Assembly (NCBI GenBank): GCA_037143795.1
Contig: JBAWXZ010000017.1
Span: forward strand, 17,334 to 81,333
DNA length: 64,000 bases
From: Firm-13 sp037143795
Lineage (GTDB): Bacteria > Bacillota > Clostridia > Saccharofermentanales > Saccharofermentanaceae
Direction: 5' to 3'
A program made the position numbers and the translations under genes. The notes beneath the pieces were generated by a model. That model saw nothing but the letters and a program-made list of their open reading frames with translations. It searched no databases and was not told the origin of the DNA. Positions 51,875 to 60,989 of this stretch are shown here, one piece after another (within the stretch, counting starts at the first letter, position 1; each line of letters opens with the position of its first letter).

Positions 51875-52519
51875 ATGAGTGATAATGTCAACCAGCCCAT
51901 TTCCCGCACAGGTTCAGATAATAGCGGTAATGGCGGACATCTTGATCAGGGTGGAAGACGAAACAATCAGTCCGGCAATCGAAACAACCGGAGAAGACGT
52001 CCTTCACAGCAGATCGGTGGCGAACAGTCGGCAAATCATTCTCAGCGGCCCGCGTCAAATAATCCCGGGGTTCCCGCACAGCAGAATGCTCAGCAGAACA
52101 CTCAGACTGGCAGACAACAACAGAATCCGTCAGTCCGCCAGGACCCATATCAGCAAAGACGGCCCAATAATCGTCCGCAAAGGCCTAATCAGGCAACGGA
52201 TGTAAGACCTTCTGCAGTTTCTAATTCCACTGCCGGGAATGTTCCTGCGAACACTAATCGCAGCGCAGAAAAACCGGAACACATCAACGAGAAACAGATT
52301 CCTGTTGCCCGCACTGAAAAACAAGATAACCAGGCTTTTGGCAGCCGCAAAAATACTGCAAATCAGCCTCCGAGGACTGAACGTCCGCGTGAGCCCCGTA
52401 CCTGGGCAAGAAATATCCGCACAGAAGAAACTCATGAAGATATTCACAGGGAAAACGAGAGAATCGAAAAGGAAATCTGGCTCGAAATAGCCGGCATCCA
52501 TACCTTTAAGCTGGACTGA
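51875..52519 (+). CDS. N/Q/R/P-rich, probably disordered protein
   Basis: I do not recognise this 214-residue protein. Residues 1-170 are dominated by Asn, Gln, Arg, Pro, Ser and Gly (for example NRNNRRRRPSQQ near 33 and QQRRPNNRPQRPNQ near 90) and lack hydrophobic residues, so they are probably disordered and strongly basic. Only the last 35 residues look ordered: a predicted helix THEDIHRENERIEKEIWLEIAGI. AGGAGGAACAGC lies before the ATG. Coding use is convincing because the frame is open throughout and well spaced after folK. It precedes the decarboxylase gene by 19 bases. Basic low-complexity proteins of this kind often bind RNA, an inference here. Confidence 0.75.
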   Translation: MSDNVNQPISRTGSDNSGNGGHLDQGGRRNNQSGNRNNRRRRPSQQIGGEQSANHSQRPASNNPGVPAQQNAQQNTQTGRQQQNPSVRQDPYQQRRPNNRPQRPNQATDVRPSAVSNSTAGNVPANTNRSAEKPEHINEKQIPVARTEKQDNQAFGSRKNTANQPPRTERPREPRTWARNIRTEETHEDIHRENERIEKEIWLEIAGIHTFKLD

Positions 52520-52538
52520 CAGAAAGGTAATGGATTTT

Positions 52539-54068
52539 ATGTCTGCTTCTGAGCGGGATTTGCCGTTTCCCGATTTTTCCAGGCTGCACCTATGGAACAT
52601 GCCTGCGCGCACCGTAAATCATCCCGGCTTTCATATGCCGGGACATGCGGGGGCGCGTTTTTTCCCAAAGGAATATGCAGATACAATTATCTCCATTGAT
52701 ACAACCGAACTATCTTCCTCCGATGACCTGCATGAGCCTTCCGGTCCTGCGCGAATGGCAATGAATGAATCCTCGCGCATTTATGGAAGCGGAGAGACAC
52801 TTTTTGTAACGACAGGATCGACAACCGGAATGCAGGTGATGCTGGCAGCCGTTGTGACGCCCGAAACTTTTCTGCTTCTGCCGAGAACGGTTCATATGTC
52901 CGCTCTTCATGCAATAGCGCTTCTGGATTGCCGATACGCCTTTATTCCATATCCGGATGAGAAAACCCGGTCCGGATATTTGTTTCCGCAGCTAACAAAG
53001 GACGTACTTGAAAATGCAATCCGGCTTTATCCGCAGGTTACGGATATCCTTCTGGTTTCACCGGACTATTACGGGCAGTGTGCTGATCTTGCGGCACTTT
53101 CCGAAACTGCTCATGCACATGGCTGCCGGCTTCTTGTGGACGAAGCTCACGGGGCTCATTTTTCTTTTGCAAAAGGTCTTTTGCCCCGGGATTCGATGAG
53201 CAGCGGTGCGGATATGTGTGTGCAGAGCCTTCATAAGACCTTGCCGGCACTCACGATGGCATCACAGATTCATATTTCACCGGACGCTGTCGACTCAGGA
53301 AGAGTTTCGGTTTTACGTGTATGGCAAATGCTTCGGCTTTTTGAAACATCCAGTCCATCTTTTGTAATTGCTGCATCTTCTGAATATGCGCTTGCCTGGA
53401 TGGATAAATTCGGTTGCTGTGCCCTTGCAGAAAGATGCCAGGATATTCAGGATTTTACCGGGCGAATCGGACCGGTACTCGGCGTACAGGATTCAATGAG
53501 TGCGGATACCGGTCAAAGAGACCCGCTGCATCTTGTTCTTATACCGGATCCGGAACGGATTTTTGCTCCGGATCTGATGGCAGGCCTTGATACACGGGGC
53601 ATATATATTGAATTTGCAGATCTTCTTCGTCTGGTTCTGATTATCTCGCCATGGCAGAATGCAAATGATTTTGATGCCCTTTATGAGGCAGTCTCTGATG
53701 CAGTGAAAAATATGCCTGCGGCATCTGTTAAGGCGCAGGAGGCGGTGCTTTTGGACAGGCGGTGGGGGAAGCTGATTACCTCTATTCCAAAGATGGGAAT
53801 ACCGCTCAGGGCGGCTGTTTTCGGCGGCGGTGATGGAATTAGCATTCATCTGTCTGAAGCTAAGGACAGGATATGTGCTTCAACGATTGCCCCGTATCCT
53901 CCTGGTGTTGCTGTTTTATGGCCGGGAGATCGTATTTCACAGGAGCATATTGATGTCCTACAGAGGCTCAGCGGCCTCGGAATATCTGTCCGCGGAATGA
54001 AAGACGATATGATAGATGTTCTCCCGGAACGAATTTTGGGTGGAGAAGATGACGTTGTTGCGCTATAA
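52539..54068 (+). CDS. Orn/Lys/Arg-type PLP decarboxylase (YaaO-like)
   Basis: This 509-residue enzyme belongs to the aspartate-aminotransferase-fold Orn/Lys/Arg decarboxylases. The N-terminal motif HMPGHAGARFF near residue 26, the Asp-rich DEAHGAHF near 204 and the PLP lysine in SLHKTLPALTMASQ near 230 are intact. It lacks the long N-terminal wing of the inducible acid-stress enzymes and is similar in length to Bacillus YaaO, whose place in the tmk-darA-holB cluster it also holds. Substrate (lysine, ornithine or arginine) is unknown; the product would be a polyamine. The ATG at 52539 is preferred over 52530, which lies only 2 bases from AGAAAGG. Confidence 0.92.
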   Translation: MSASERDLPFPDFSRLHLWNMPARTVNHPGFHMPGHAGARFFPKEYADTIISIDTTELSSSDDLHEPSGPARMAMNESSRIYGSGETLFVTTGSTTGMQVMLAAVVTPETFLLLPRTVHMSALHAIALLDCRYAFIPYPDEKTRSGYLFPQLTKDVLENAIRLYPQVTDILLVSPDYYGQCADLAALSETAHAHGCRLLVDEAHGAHFSFAKGLLPRDSMSSGADMCVQSLHKTLPALTMASQIHISPDAVDSGRVSVLRVWQMLRLFETSSPSFVIAASSEYALAWMDKFGCCALAERCQDIQDFTGRIGPVLGVQDSMSADTGQRDPLHLVLIPDPERIFAPDLMAGLDTRGIYIEFADLLRLVLIISPWQNANDFDALYEAVSDAVKNMPAASVKAQEAVLLDRRWGKLITSIPKMGIPLRAAVFGGGDGISIHLSEAKDRICASTIAPYPPGVAVLWPGDRISQEHIDVLQRLSGLGISVRGMKDDMIDVLPERILGGEDDVVAL

Positions 54069-54132
54069 TGCAAAGAAGATCTGTACAAATTATGCATAAT
54101 CTGCGATATAATGAATAAGGAGTTACTTAACA

Positions 54133-54765
54133 GTGCAAATGGACAAGGGGTTGTTTGTTACATTTGAAGGAATAGATGGATGCGGTAAAACCACTCAGGT
54201 GACTGCATTAAGGAAATCTCTTGAGGAGAAGGGGACGAAGGTTATCGTTATTCGCGAACCGGGGGCCACTTTGATTGGAGAAAAGATCCGGTCCATACTT
54301 CTGGATAATGCAAACTGCGGAATGTCTTCCGAGACGGAGGTACTGCTTTACGAGGCAGCCAGAGCGCAGATAGTCAACGAAGTAATCAGACCGGCGCTTC
54401 GTGAAGGAAAAGTAGTTATTTGTGATCGTTTCTATGATTCGTCTGTTGCATATCAGGGATATGCGAGAGGTTTGTCTTTAGAATCAATCGATTCTCTGAA
54501 TCGATTTGCCACGGGAGGACTTGAACCGGATTTGACATATCTTTTGGACCTGCCGGCGGAAGCTGCGTGGGCGCGAATGAATATCCGGGAGGGATCCCAT
54601 GACAGACTGGAAATTGAAGGACTTGGTTTTATGGATAAAGTTCGTGCAGGTTATCTGGAATTGGCCGGTAAGCATGCAAGAATTATTACACTGGATGCAA
54701 TGTCACCGGCCGCGGTGCTGGCAGAATATATTGATCGCAAATTTTGGGAGGTATTTAACAAATGA
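54133..54765 (+). CDS. tmk: thymidylate kinase
   Basis: This 210-residue enzyme phosphorylates dTMP to dTDP. The P-loop FEGIDGCGKTTQ is at residues 11-22, the REPG motif near 43, the DR(F/Y) motif CDRFYDSS near 98 and a TYLLDLP strand near 134. Length is normal. AAGGAG is 10 bases before a GTG at 54133; the ATG at 54139 is the alternative and would shorten the protein by two residues. It starts the tmk-darA-holB-ricT group conserved in Firmicutes. Confidence 0.96.
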   Translation: MQMDKGLFVTFEGIDGCGKTTQVTALRKSLEEKGTKVIVIREPGATLIGEKIRSILLDNANCGMSSETEVLLYEAARAQIVNEVIRPALREGKVVICDRFYDSSVAYQGYARGLSLESIDSLNRFATGGLEPDLTYLLDLPAEAAWARMNIREGSHDRLEIEGLGFMDKVRAGYLELAGKHARIITLDAMSPAAVLAEYIDRKFWEVFNK

Positions 54766-55091
54766 AACTGGTTTTTGCAATTGTTCACGATGAGGACAGT
54801 CCCCGATTAATGGCGGAGCTCAACAAATCAGGATATCGTGTTACTAAACTGAATTCTTCCGGCGGGTTTCTTCGCTCGGGGAATACGACTCTTATGATTG
54901 TTGTAGAAGATGAACAGATTGAAGATGTAATGGGCCTGATACGCAAATATTCTTCAAGCCGGCAGTCGGCTATCAACACGAACGTGACACCATCCGCCAT
55001 GGGAGGAGCTTATATTCCTTACCCGGTTGAGGTTATGGTCGGCGGCGCAACTGTTTTTGTTCTGAATGTTGAACAATTCGAGAAGATGTAA
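54762..55091 (+). CDS. darA: cyclic-di-AMP receptor DarA (YaaQ/PstA family)
   Basis: This 109-residue PII-like protein belongs to the DarA family that binds c-di-AMP as a trimer. Landmarks are LVFAIVHDEDSPRLMAELN at the start, the TKLNSSGGFLRSGNTTLMI loop near 30-45 that contacts the nucleotide, and a GGATVFVLNVEQF end. It overlaps tmk by 4 bases (ATGA). Its presence implies that a c-di-AMP synthase exists in the genome, although none is in the window. The symbol darA avoids confusion with the phosphate permease PstA encoded elsewhere here. Confidence 0.9.
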   Translation: MKLVFAIVHDEDSPRLMAELNKSGYRVTKLNSSGGFLRSGNTTLMIVVEDEQIEDVMGLIRKYSSSRQSAINTNVTPSAMGGAYIPYPVEVMVGGATVFVLNVEQFEKM

Positions 55092-55094
55092 GAT

Positions 55095-56126
55095 ATGGCA
55101 TTGTCGTCCATTATTGGTCAGGCATTTGCCAAGGAGCGCCTCGGCACGCTGTTTTCCGGCGAACCGGGGCATGCTTATATTTTGACAGGTCCTCCGGGCA
55201 TTGGTAAGTCGATGCTTGCAAGAGAGGTCAGCAAGGGACTCCTGTGTTCACGTCCGACAAATGACGGGGCATGCGGTACCTGTCCGTGCTGCCGTTATTT
55301 TGAGGAAGGATCCCACCCTGACTTTCGCGAACTGGCACTTGGGGCAGGAGAGAAAACAATCCGGGTTGCTGATGTAAGATCACGTATCGGTGCCGATGTG
55401 AATATTTACCCGCAGATTGCTTCTCGAAAAGTATATATGATTGACGGGGACGGTCTTAATGAGGAAGGTCAGAATGCCCTTCTTAAGACACTTGAAGAGC
55501 CGCCGCCGTCGGTTGTGTTTATTTTGACTGTTGCGGATACAGGAAAGCTTCTGAAGACAATTGTTTCAAGGGCCGTTGTTATTTCACTGCCGCCGAATTC
55601 TGAAAAGGAAATTCTTGCCATCCTGCACGGGAAAACAAACATTGATGAGAACGAAGCTCTCTTTTATGCACGTTACTCAAATGGAATCCCCGGACAGGCT
55701 TTGGCGCTTTCACAGAGTCAATGGTTTTCGAGTCTGCGTGAAGATGCAATAGACCTTCTTTTTTCAACATCGTCTCAAGGTAAGGCTGACCTGCTTACGA
55801 CGTCGTATTCCTTTTTCGATACAAATAAGGACCATGTCCCGGAAATCCTGCTGATTATGCAGCTGATATTAAGAGACATGGCACTTATGATTCGTCTGCC
55901 CGGGTGCTGTTCCTTGCTGAATGAGGATAAAAGGGATAAAATGTTTCATATCCTATCCCAAAATAAATTATCTGTGTTGAATATCGAAAGGGCATCAAAT
56001 GCCGCAACGCACGCAGCACAGGCCCTTTCTTCGAATTGCAGCTTTGAGAGCACTGTCTGTCAGATGCTTTTATCTATCCAAAAGGAGTTTACAAATGCCA
56101 AAAGTAGTATCCGTCCGGTTTCGTGA
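55095..56126 (+). CDS. holB: DNA polymerase III delta' subunit
   Basis: This 343-residue protein is the clamp-loader subunit delta'. Residues 5-190 form an AAA+-type fold with Walker A GPPGIGKS near 34, a zinc module CGTCPCC near 60, and NALLKTLEEPPPSVVF near 125 that takes the Walker B/sensor role. The C-terminal collar domain lies beyond 220. It starts 3 bases after darA. Its 3' end overlaps ricT by 32 bases. The position between yaaQ-like and yaaT-like genes matches Bacillus, with the yaaR gene missing. Confidence 0.95.
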   Translation: MALSSIIGQAFAKERLGTLFSGEPGHAYILTGPPGIGKSMLAREVSKGLLCSRPTNDGACGTCPCCRYFEEGSHPDFRELALGAGEKTIRVADVRSRIGADVNIYPQIASRKVYMIDGDGLNEEGQNALLKTLEEPPPSVVFILTVADTGKLLKTIVSRAVVISLPPNSEKEILAILHGKTNIDENEALFYARYSNGIPGQALALSQSQWFSSLREDAIDLLFSTSSQGKADLLTTSYSFFDTNKDHVPEILLIMQLILRDMALMIRLPGCCSLLNEDKRDKMFHILSQNKLSVLNIERASNAATHAAQALSSNCSFESTVCQMLLSIQKEFTNAKSSIRPVS

Positions 56127-57030
56127 TGCCGGAAAAATTTATCACTTTGATCCGGCTGATTTCCATCTTCATCTCGGGGATGCTGTAATCGTCGAAACCA
56201 GCCAGGGCCTTGATTTAGGCCATATTGCAGAGGAAGCACTGGATCTGCCGATTGAACAGATTGTGGAGCCGCTTCGCCCGATTATCCGTTTTGCGGATGA
56301 TGATGACAACCAGAGATATGAAGAAAAGAAGCGCCGTGAGAAGGAAGCATTTACGCTTTGCCAGGAAAAGGTTGAATCACGCGGCCTGAAGATGAACCTC
56401 GTTGAGGCTGAGTACAGCTTTGACGGTAAAAAACTGGTTTTCTACTTTACGGCGGATGGCCGGGTTGATTTCAGGGAACTTGTGAAAGATCTGGCTGCTG
56501 TATTTCGCACGAGGATAGAATTAAGGCAGATCGGCGTACGTGACCAGGCAAGAATGATCGGAGGTCTGGGCCTGTGCGGCCGTGAACTCTGCTGTTGTTC
56601 GTTCCTTAATGATTTTGTTCCTGTTTCCATTAAGATGGCCAAGGAACAGGGGCTTTCAATGAATCCTACCAAAATTTCCGGTGCCTGCGGCCGTCTCATG
56701 TGCTGCCTCAAATATGAGCAGGAAGCTTATGAAGACGCACATGCCCGCCTCCCGAAGCAGGGTGATGTTGTAATGATTCCCCAGGGTAAGGGTACGGTCG
56801 TCACCGTTGACCTGCTTCGCGAGAAAATTACAGTACGGTTGGAAGAGGATGACGGGGCTGATCTTATTACGGTTTTTGCCACAGAATCCGAGGTGCTTTC
56901 CCATAAGCCCAAAAAGCCGCAGCAGCCGCCTTGTGCGCGCGGAGCCTGTGAGGGACATGGTAAAGGGAAATGCGGCCATACGGAAGAACCGGCTGTAACT
57001 GAAGAAGAAATCATTGATTTTGACGAATAA
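56095..57030 (+). CDS. ricT: PSP1-family protein RicT (YaaT)
   Basis: This 311-residue protein contains the PSP1 domain. In Bacillus YaaT/RicT works with YmcA and YlbF to regulate RNase Y and sporulation phosphorelay, and binds iron-sulfur clusters. The Cys-rich block CGRELCCC...CGRLMCC near residues 162-205 is kept, along with a Cys/His-rich tail CARGACEGHGKGKCGH. The ATG at 56095 is inside holB and follows an AAGGAG; an earlier ATG at 55999 would add 32 residues that duplicate nothing conserved. Confidence 0.93.
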   Translation: MPKVVSVRFRDAGKIYHFDPADFHLHLGDAVIVETSQGLDLGHIAEEALDLPIEQIVEPLRPIIRFADDDDNQRYEEKKRREKEAFTLCQEKVESRGLKMNLVEAEYSFDGKKLVFYFTADGRVDFRELVKDLAAVFRTRIELRQIGVRDQARMIGGLGLCGRELCCCSFLNDFVPVSIKMAKEQGLSMNPTKISGACGRLMCCLKYEQEAYEDAHARLPKQGDVVMIPQGKGTVVTVDLLREKITVRLEEDDGADLITVFATESEVLSHKPKKPQQPPCARGACEGHGKGKCGHTEEPAVTEEEIIDFDE

Positions 57031-57108
57031 TGTGAAAAAGAGTTTGAATTATTGCACGTATTCTATGTGAATGTTAAAATAGTAAAAAGAGAATAGGAGG
57101 TGTCTTTT

Positions 57109-57279
57109 ATGGCATATGTAATTTCTGATTCATGTATTTCCTGTGGTACCTGTGAAGGTGAGTGTCCTGTAAGTGCTATCAGCCAGGGTGAGACGCAGTA
57201 TGTAATTGATGCGGCAGCATGTCTTGACTGCGGCGCATGTGAGGCTTCGTGTCCGGTAAACGCTATTTCTGCAGGCTGA
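57109..57279 (+). CDS. 2[4Fe-4S] ferredoxin
   Basis: This 56-residue ferredoxin carries two CxxCxxCxxxCP motifs: CISCGTCEGECP at residues 9-20 and CLDCGACEASCP near 38, each binding a [4Fe-4S] cluster. It should shuttle low-potential electrons in the cytoplasm for the anaerobic metabolism. GGAGG lies 7 bases before the ATG. It sits between ricT and trmN6, where Bacillus has yabA, and ends before a terminator. Confidence 0.95.
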   Translation: MAYVISDSCISCGTCEGECPVSAISQGETQYVIDAAACLDCGACEASCPVNAISAG

Positions 57280-57311
57280 TTGCTGTTTTTCAGTTAAGCA
57301 ACGCATGAGCG

Positions 57312-57350
57312 TGCCCTCTGAGTGATTGATATCTCAGAGGGCATTCTTTT
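57312..57350 (+). terminator. Rho-independent terminator
   Basis: TGCCCTCTGAG (57312-57322) pairs with CTCAGAGGGCA (57333-57343), followed by TTCTTTT. It ends the ferredoxin transcript. Confidence 0.9.
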
Positions 57351-57418
57351 ATATTTATATCTGCTGCGTCTGTATGCATCACATAATATTTAATAGAATA
57401 CGTGAAAGGGTACCTGAT

Positions 57419-58216
57419 ATGAAGCCATATAATGTCGTGCTCGACGATACGGAAACGATGGAAGAACTCGGGCGAAAAGGTTTTTGCCTGATTCAAAAGA
57501 AAAACGGCTTCCGCTATGGGGAAGATACGGTGCTTCTAAGCTTTTTTGCGGCCCGGATGGCATCAAGAAAAAGAAGAATGCAAAAAGCGGCCGAGCTGGG
57601 CACAAATTGCGGTGCGGCAAGTATTTTACTGGCAGCCAGAAGAGAAGATATTTCAATTGATGGAATGGAAGTTCAGAGCGAAGCAGCCGGTGTTTTTAAA
57701 AAAAATATTACACTTAATCATCTGGAGGACAGAATCCGGCCATTCTGCTGTGATATAAGGGATCTCTCTTCAGCAGGACCGCAGGAAATCACGAGGGCAT
57801 CATACGATCTGGTTTTCTTCAATCCGCCCTATCATGCGACAGGGAGGGGACCGGTGACTACGAAGGAAGCGGATTCCCGTGATCTTTTGGAGGCAAGGTT
57901 TGAAGTTAACGGCACTCTGGAAGACTTTTTCCATGCGGCTGCCTGGCTGCTGCTCCCGCAAGGTAAAATTGTCCTTGTGCAGAGAACCTCACGGCTGCCT
58001 GAAGTACTTAATCATATGGCACAAAACCAATTGGAACCGAGCCGGATCCGGTTCGTTCATGTCCGTCCAGATAAGCCGTCAACCCTTTTCCTGCTATGCG
58101 GCTGTAAGCATGGAAAGTCCGGAGGCTTTCAAGTTCTTCCGCCTCTGGTACTATACAAGGATGAACGCAATTATTCCGATGAACTGCAATCCATTTATAT
58201 GGATAAAGGAGACTGA
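57419..58216 (+). CDS. tRNA1(Val) adenine-37 N6-methyltransferase family (TrmN6/YabB)
   Basis: This 265-residue S-adenosylmethionine-dependent methyltransferase belongs to the TrmN6/YabB family. A glycine-rich AELGTNCGAASILLA motif near 58 and the catalytic NPPYHATG near 136 fit DNA/RNA N6-adenine methyltransferases. GAAAGGG lies before the ATG at 57419; the ATG at 57326 would add 31 residues of non-coding-looking sequence. It overlaps none but is followed at once by rsmI, an arrangement conserved in Firmicutes. Confidence 0.9.
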   Translation: MKPYNVVLDDTETMEELGRKGFCLIQKKNGFRYGEDTVLLSFFAARMASRKRRMQKAAELGTNCGAASILLAARREDISIDGMEVQSEAAGVFKKNITLNHLEDRIRPFCCDIRDLSSAGPQEITRASYDLVFFNPPYHATGRGPVTTKEADSRDLLEARFEVNGTLEDFFHAAAWLLLPQGKIVLVQRTSRLPEVLNHMAQNQLEPSRIRFVHVRPDKPSTLFLLCGCKHGKSGGFQVLPPLVLYKDERNYSDELQSIYMDKGD

Positions 58217-58218
58217 AC

Positions 58219-59055
58219 ATGCTGTATCTTGTTGGAACACCCATTGGTAATTTGTCTGATCTATCCCCCAGGGCACTCGAGGTGCTTTCTGCAGTGGATG
58301 CAATAGCCTGTGAGGATACAAGACGCACGGGTCTTCTCCTTTCAAAATTTGACATTAAAAAGAAATTGATCAGTTATCATGAACACAATCGGACACAAAA
58401 AGGTCCGATTCTAATTTCCATGATTGAATCAGGCCTTAATCTGGCACTTGTCTCGGATGCCGGAATGCCGTGTATTTCAGATCCCGGTGAGGAGCTGGTT
58501 CGTGAATGTGCACAAAAAAATCTGCCGATCCAGGTTATTCCGGGTCCGGTTGCTGCAATTTCCGCACTGGCACTCTCCGGTCTGGATACCAAAAGGTTTA
58601 TCTTTGAAGGATTTTTGCCATCTGACGGGAAAGACAGGAAAGAGAGACTGCAGGAACTCGTATTTCACAGGCAGACATTCATTCTTTATGAGGCGCCGCA
58701 CCGTATCCTTCGCACTCTTGAGGATTTGACCTCAATTGGTTTAGGTGAACGCGATACGGCAATATGCAGGGAGATAACCAAAAAATATGAAGAAGTTCTT
58801 CGTATGCAGGTTAAGGATGCCTGTGATTATTTTCGGAAAACACCACCGCGGGGCGAATTTGTCCTGGTAGTTGCAGGCGGTGAACCACCGTGCAAAGAGG
58901 ATGTTAAAGTTCTTACGACGGAGGACCGTAAAGCCCGCGTCAGTAAGCTTATTGAGGAAAATTACTCAACAAAGGAAATTTCACAATTGTTAGCAATTGA
59001 GTGGAACGATTCGCGCAAAAACGTCTATTCTTTCATTATTAAAATGTTACAATAA
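58219..59055 (+). CDS. rsmI: 16S rRNA (cytidine-1402-2'-O)-methyltransferase
   Basis: This 278-residue enzyme methylates the 2'-hydroxyl of C1402 in the decoding site of 16S rRNA. The start LYLVGTPIGNLSDLSPRALEVL, CEDTRRTG near 32, SDAGMPCISDPG near 79 and GPVAAISALALSG near 107 are diagnostic of this tetrapyrrole-methylase-fold family. The C-terminal HTH-like tail fits too. AAAGGAG precedes the ATG. Confidence 0.97.
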   Translation: MLYLVGTPIGNLSDLSPRALEVLSAVDAIACEDTRRTGLLLSKFDIKKKLISYHEHNRTQKGPILISMIESGLNLALVSDAGMPCISDPGEELVRECAQKNLPIQVIPGPVAAISALALSGLDTKRFIFEGFLPSDGKDRKERLQELVFHRQTFILYEAPHRILRTLEDLTSIGLGERDTAICREITKKYEEVLRMQVKDACDYFRKTPPRGEFVLVVAGGEPPCKEDVKVLTTEDRKARVSKLIEENYSTKEISQLLAIEWNDSRKNVYSFIIKMLQ

Positions 59056-59082
59056 ATTCATTATATCCGGGGCGGTGTATTG

Positions 59083-60909
59083 ATGGAAAGGAAATATCTT
59101 GAACAAATTGATGCCGCGGGGGGCCCGGCATCAGTTGGATGGAATGATTATATTCCTGTATCTGTTGAAGCTGCGAAGCCTGATTGTGTTTTTGACACGA
59201 CATCGAACATATTTGAACTTAATCAGACACTGCAGCAAAACATCATTGACGCTTCGGCTGCCGTGGTATTTGTTGCTGACATAGATAAAAGCCGGATCAG
59301 ATTTTCGGAAAATCTTCATAAAATTCTTCCTGATGCAAAGCTGGAATTCTACGGAGATATCGCAGGGGGTATTGCCGGGGTGATTCTGCCTGAAGACCGC
59401 TGCCGTTTTGTTGAACATGTTGAACAGATTATTTCAGGGAGCAATAATACATTATCGCTTGAATTCCGGATTTGTATACCCGGCGCAGGATATCAGTGGC
59501 TTGCAGTCCGCGGCAAATCGTTTGATGATCCGATACATCATTCCAGGATGGTTGCCGGAACACTGGTTAATCTCAGTGAAATGAATGAATTCAAGGAGAT
59601 TGTCGAAAAATCCGAGGGAAGACATGAAGTCACGGATCTTCCCGTTCGAAAAAAACTTGTATTCGACCTTGAAAAAATTATTCATGATAGAAATGTACTT
59701 TCTGCAGCTGTTGTTATGATTGATATCAATGAATTTCATACGTATAATGACAGGTTCGGCAGATCCGCAGGCGACGAAATACTTAGAGGCATATCGGATA
59801 TGATTACAGAACGGCTGCCCAGCGGCGGAAGTCTCTATCATATCAATATTGATCATTTCTGCGTTTTGTGGCCCCATGCATCACGCGTTCAGGTTGATAA
59901 TTTTATGTCCTTCATGCAGGAAGAAACGACCAAGCCAATCAGGGTACTTAATGAAAATATCTATGTGGCTTATGCAATGAGTGCCGCTTTGTTTCCTTCA
60001 TCAGGCTGTTCAGCGGATGAACTTCTTGTTAATGCCGGTATAACTCTTAACAAGATAAAGAAAGACAAAAGAAGGCACTATTCGATTTTTGTTCCTTCCG
60101 ATAAGCGGGAACTGACAGAAAAACTTGATTTCGAATCCCAGCTTGTAAAATCCGTTCGAAATACACATGACAGCTTCCTGCTCTACTATCAGCCGCTTGT
60201 TGATGCGAAGGGAGAGGTGCTGATTGGTGCAGAAGCCCTTTTGCGCTGGATCTCACCGAGCAAAGACATTATCTGTCCTGAGCGTGTTATTGCTGCCTTA
60301 GAGGCAACCGGACATATGGACGGAGTCGGTGCATGGGTTTTGGAAGAGGCGATACGTCAGTGCGGCATATGGCTGCGGGAAGGGATCAGCCCGGATTTTG
60401 TCATTCACGTTAACATAACCGCAGAGGATCTCATGCGGCCGAATTATTCGCTCAGCGTGATTTCACTGCTCTCACGATACCGCATGAATCCCTGCAGCCT
60501 GATTCTGGAAATTACGGAAACATCACTGATGCGAAGCGTGTCATCATGCAGGCAGAACCTGATTCGCCTTCGCAAGGCAGGAGTCAGGATTTCGCTTGAT
60601 GATTTCGGGACGGGTTATTCTTCCATGAATTATCTGAGGGAACTTCCCGTCGATGAAATTAAAATTGACCGTTCGTTTCTCGAGAATATTCAAAGGGACC
60701 GTTATAATCATTCGTTCATTTCTGCAATGATTATTTTAGCGCACAGTATTTCCCGGACTGTATGCATTGAGGGCATTGAGTCATTCGGGCATGCGGATAC
60801 CGTCCGCGCTTTAGGTGCGGATGTTTTTCAGGGTTACTTTTTTGGTAGACCGGTTTCACCTTCGGAATTTGAGTCGCGGTATTTGAAGAAACTGCAAATA
60901 TGTAATTGA
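59083..60909 (+). CDS. PAS-like, degenerate GGDEF and EAL protein (probable c-di-GMP phosphodiesterase)
   Basis: This 608-residue protein has a PAS-like sensory domain (about 45-170), a GGDEF-type domain (about 185-345) in which the signature reads NIDHF, so it cannot make c-di-GMP, and an EAL domain (about 360-605). The EAL motif is intact (GAEALLRW near 381), as are VNITAEDL, EITETSLM and the loop SLDDFGTGYSSMNYLRELPVDEIKIDR that carries metal-binding residues. It most likely degrades c-di-GMP, with the dead GGDEF half as GTP sensor. ATG 59083 is preferred to TTG 59080. It sits where Bacillus has abrB, between rsmI and metG. Confidence 0.92.
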   Translation: MERKYLEQIDAAGGPASVGWNDYIPVSVEAAKPDCVFDTTSNIFELNQTLQQNIIDASAAVVFVADIDKSRIRFSENLHKILPDAKLEFYGDIAGGIAGVILPEDRCRFVEHVEQIISGSNNTLSLEFRICIPGAGYQWLAVRGKSFDDPIHHSRMVAGTLVNLSEMNEFKEIVEKSEGRHEVTDLPVRKKLVFDLEKIIHDRNVLSAAVVMIDINEFHTYNDRFGRSAGDEILRGISDMITERLPSGGSLYHINIDHFCVLWPHASRVQVDNFMSFMQEETTKPIRVLNENIYVAYAMSAALFPSSGCSADELLVNAGITLNKIKKDKRRHYSIFVPSDKRELTEKLDFESQLVKSVRNTHDSFLLYYQPLVDAKGEVLIGAEALLRWISPSKDIICPERVIAALEATGHMDGVGAWVLEEAIRQCGIWLREGISPDFVIHVNITAEDLMRPNYSLSVISLLSRYRMNPCSLILEITETSLMRSVSSCRQNLIRLRKAGVRISLDDFGTGYSSMNYLRELPVDEIKIDRSFLENIQRDRYNHSFISAMIILAHSISRTVCIEGIESFGHADTVRALGADVFQGYFFGRPVSPSEFESRYLKKLQICN

Positions 60910-60989
60910 TTGAATTGGATTTTATTTGTAATGGAGAACCCTTTTGGATATAATCATAAGATATGCAGATTATCAAAGGGGGTCTTTTC

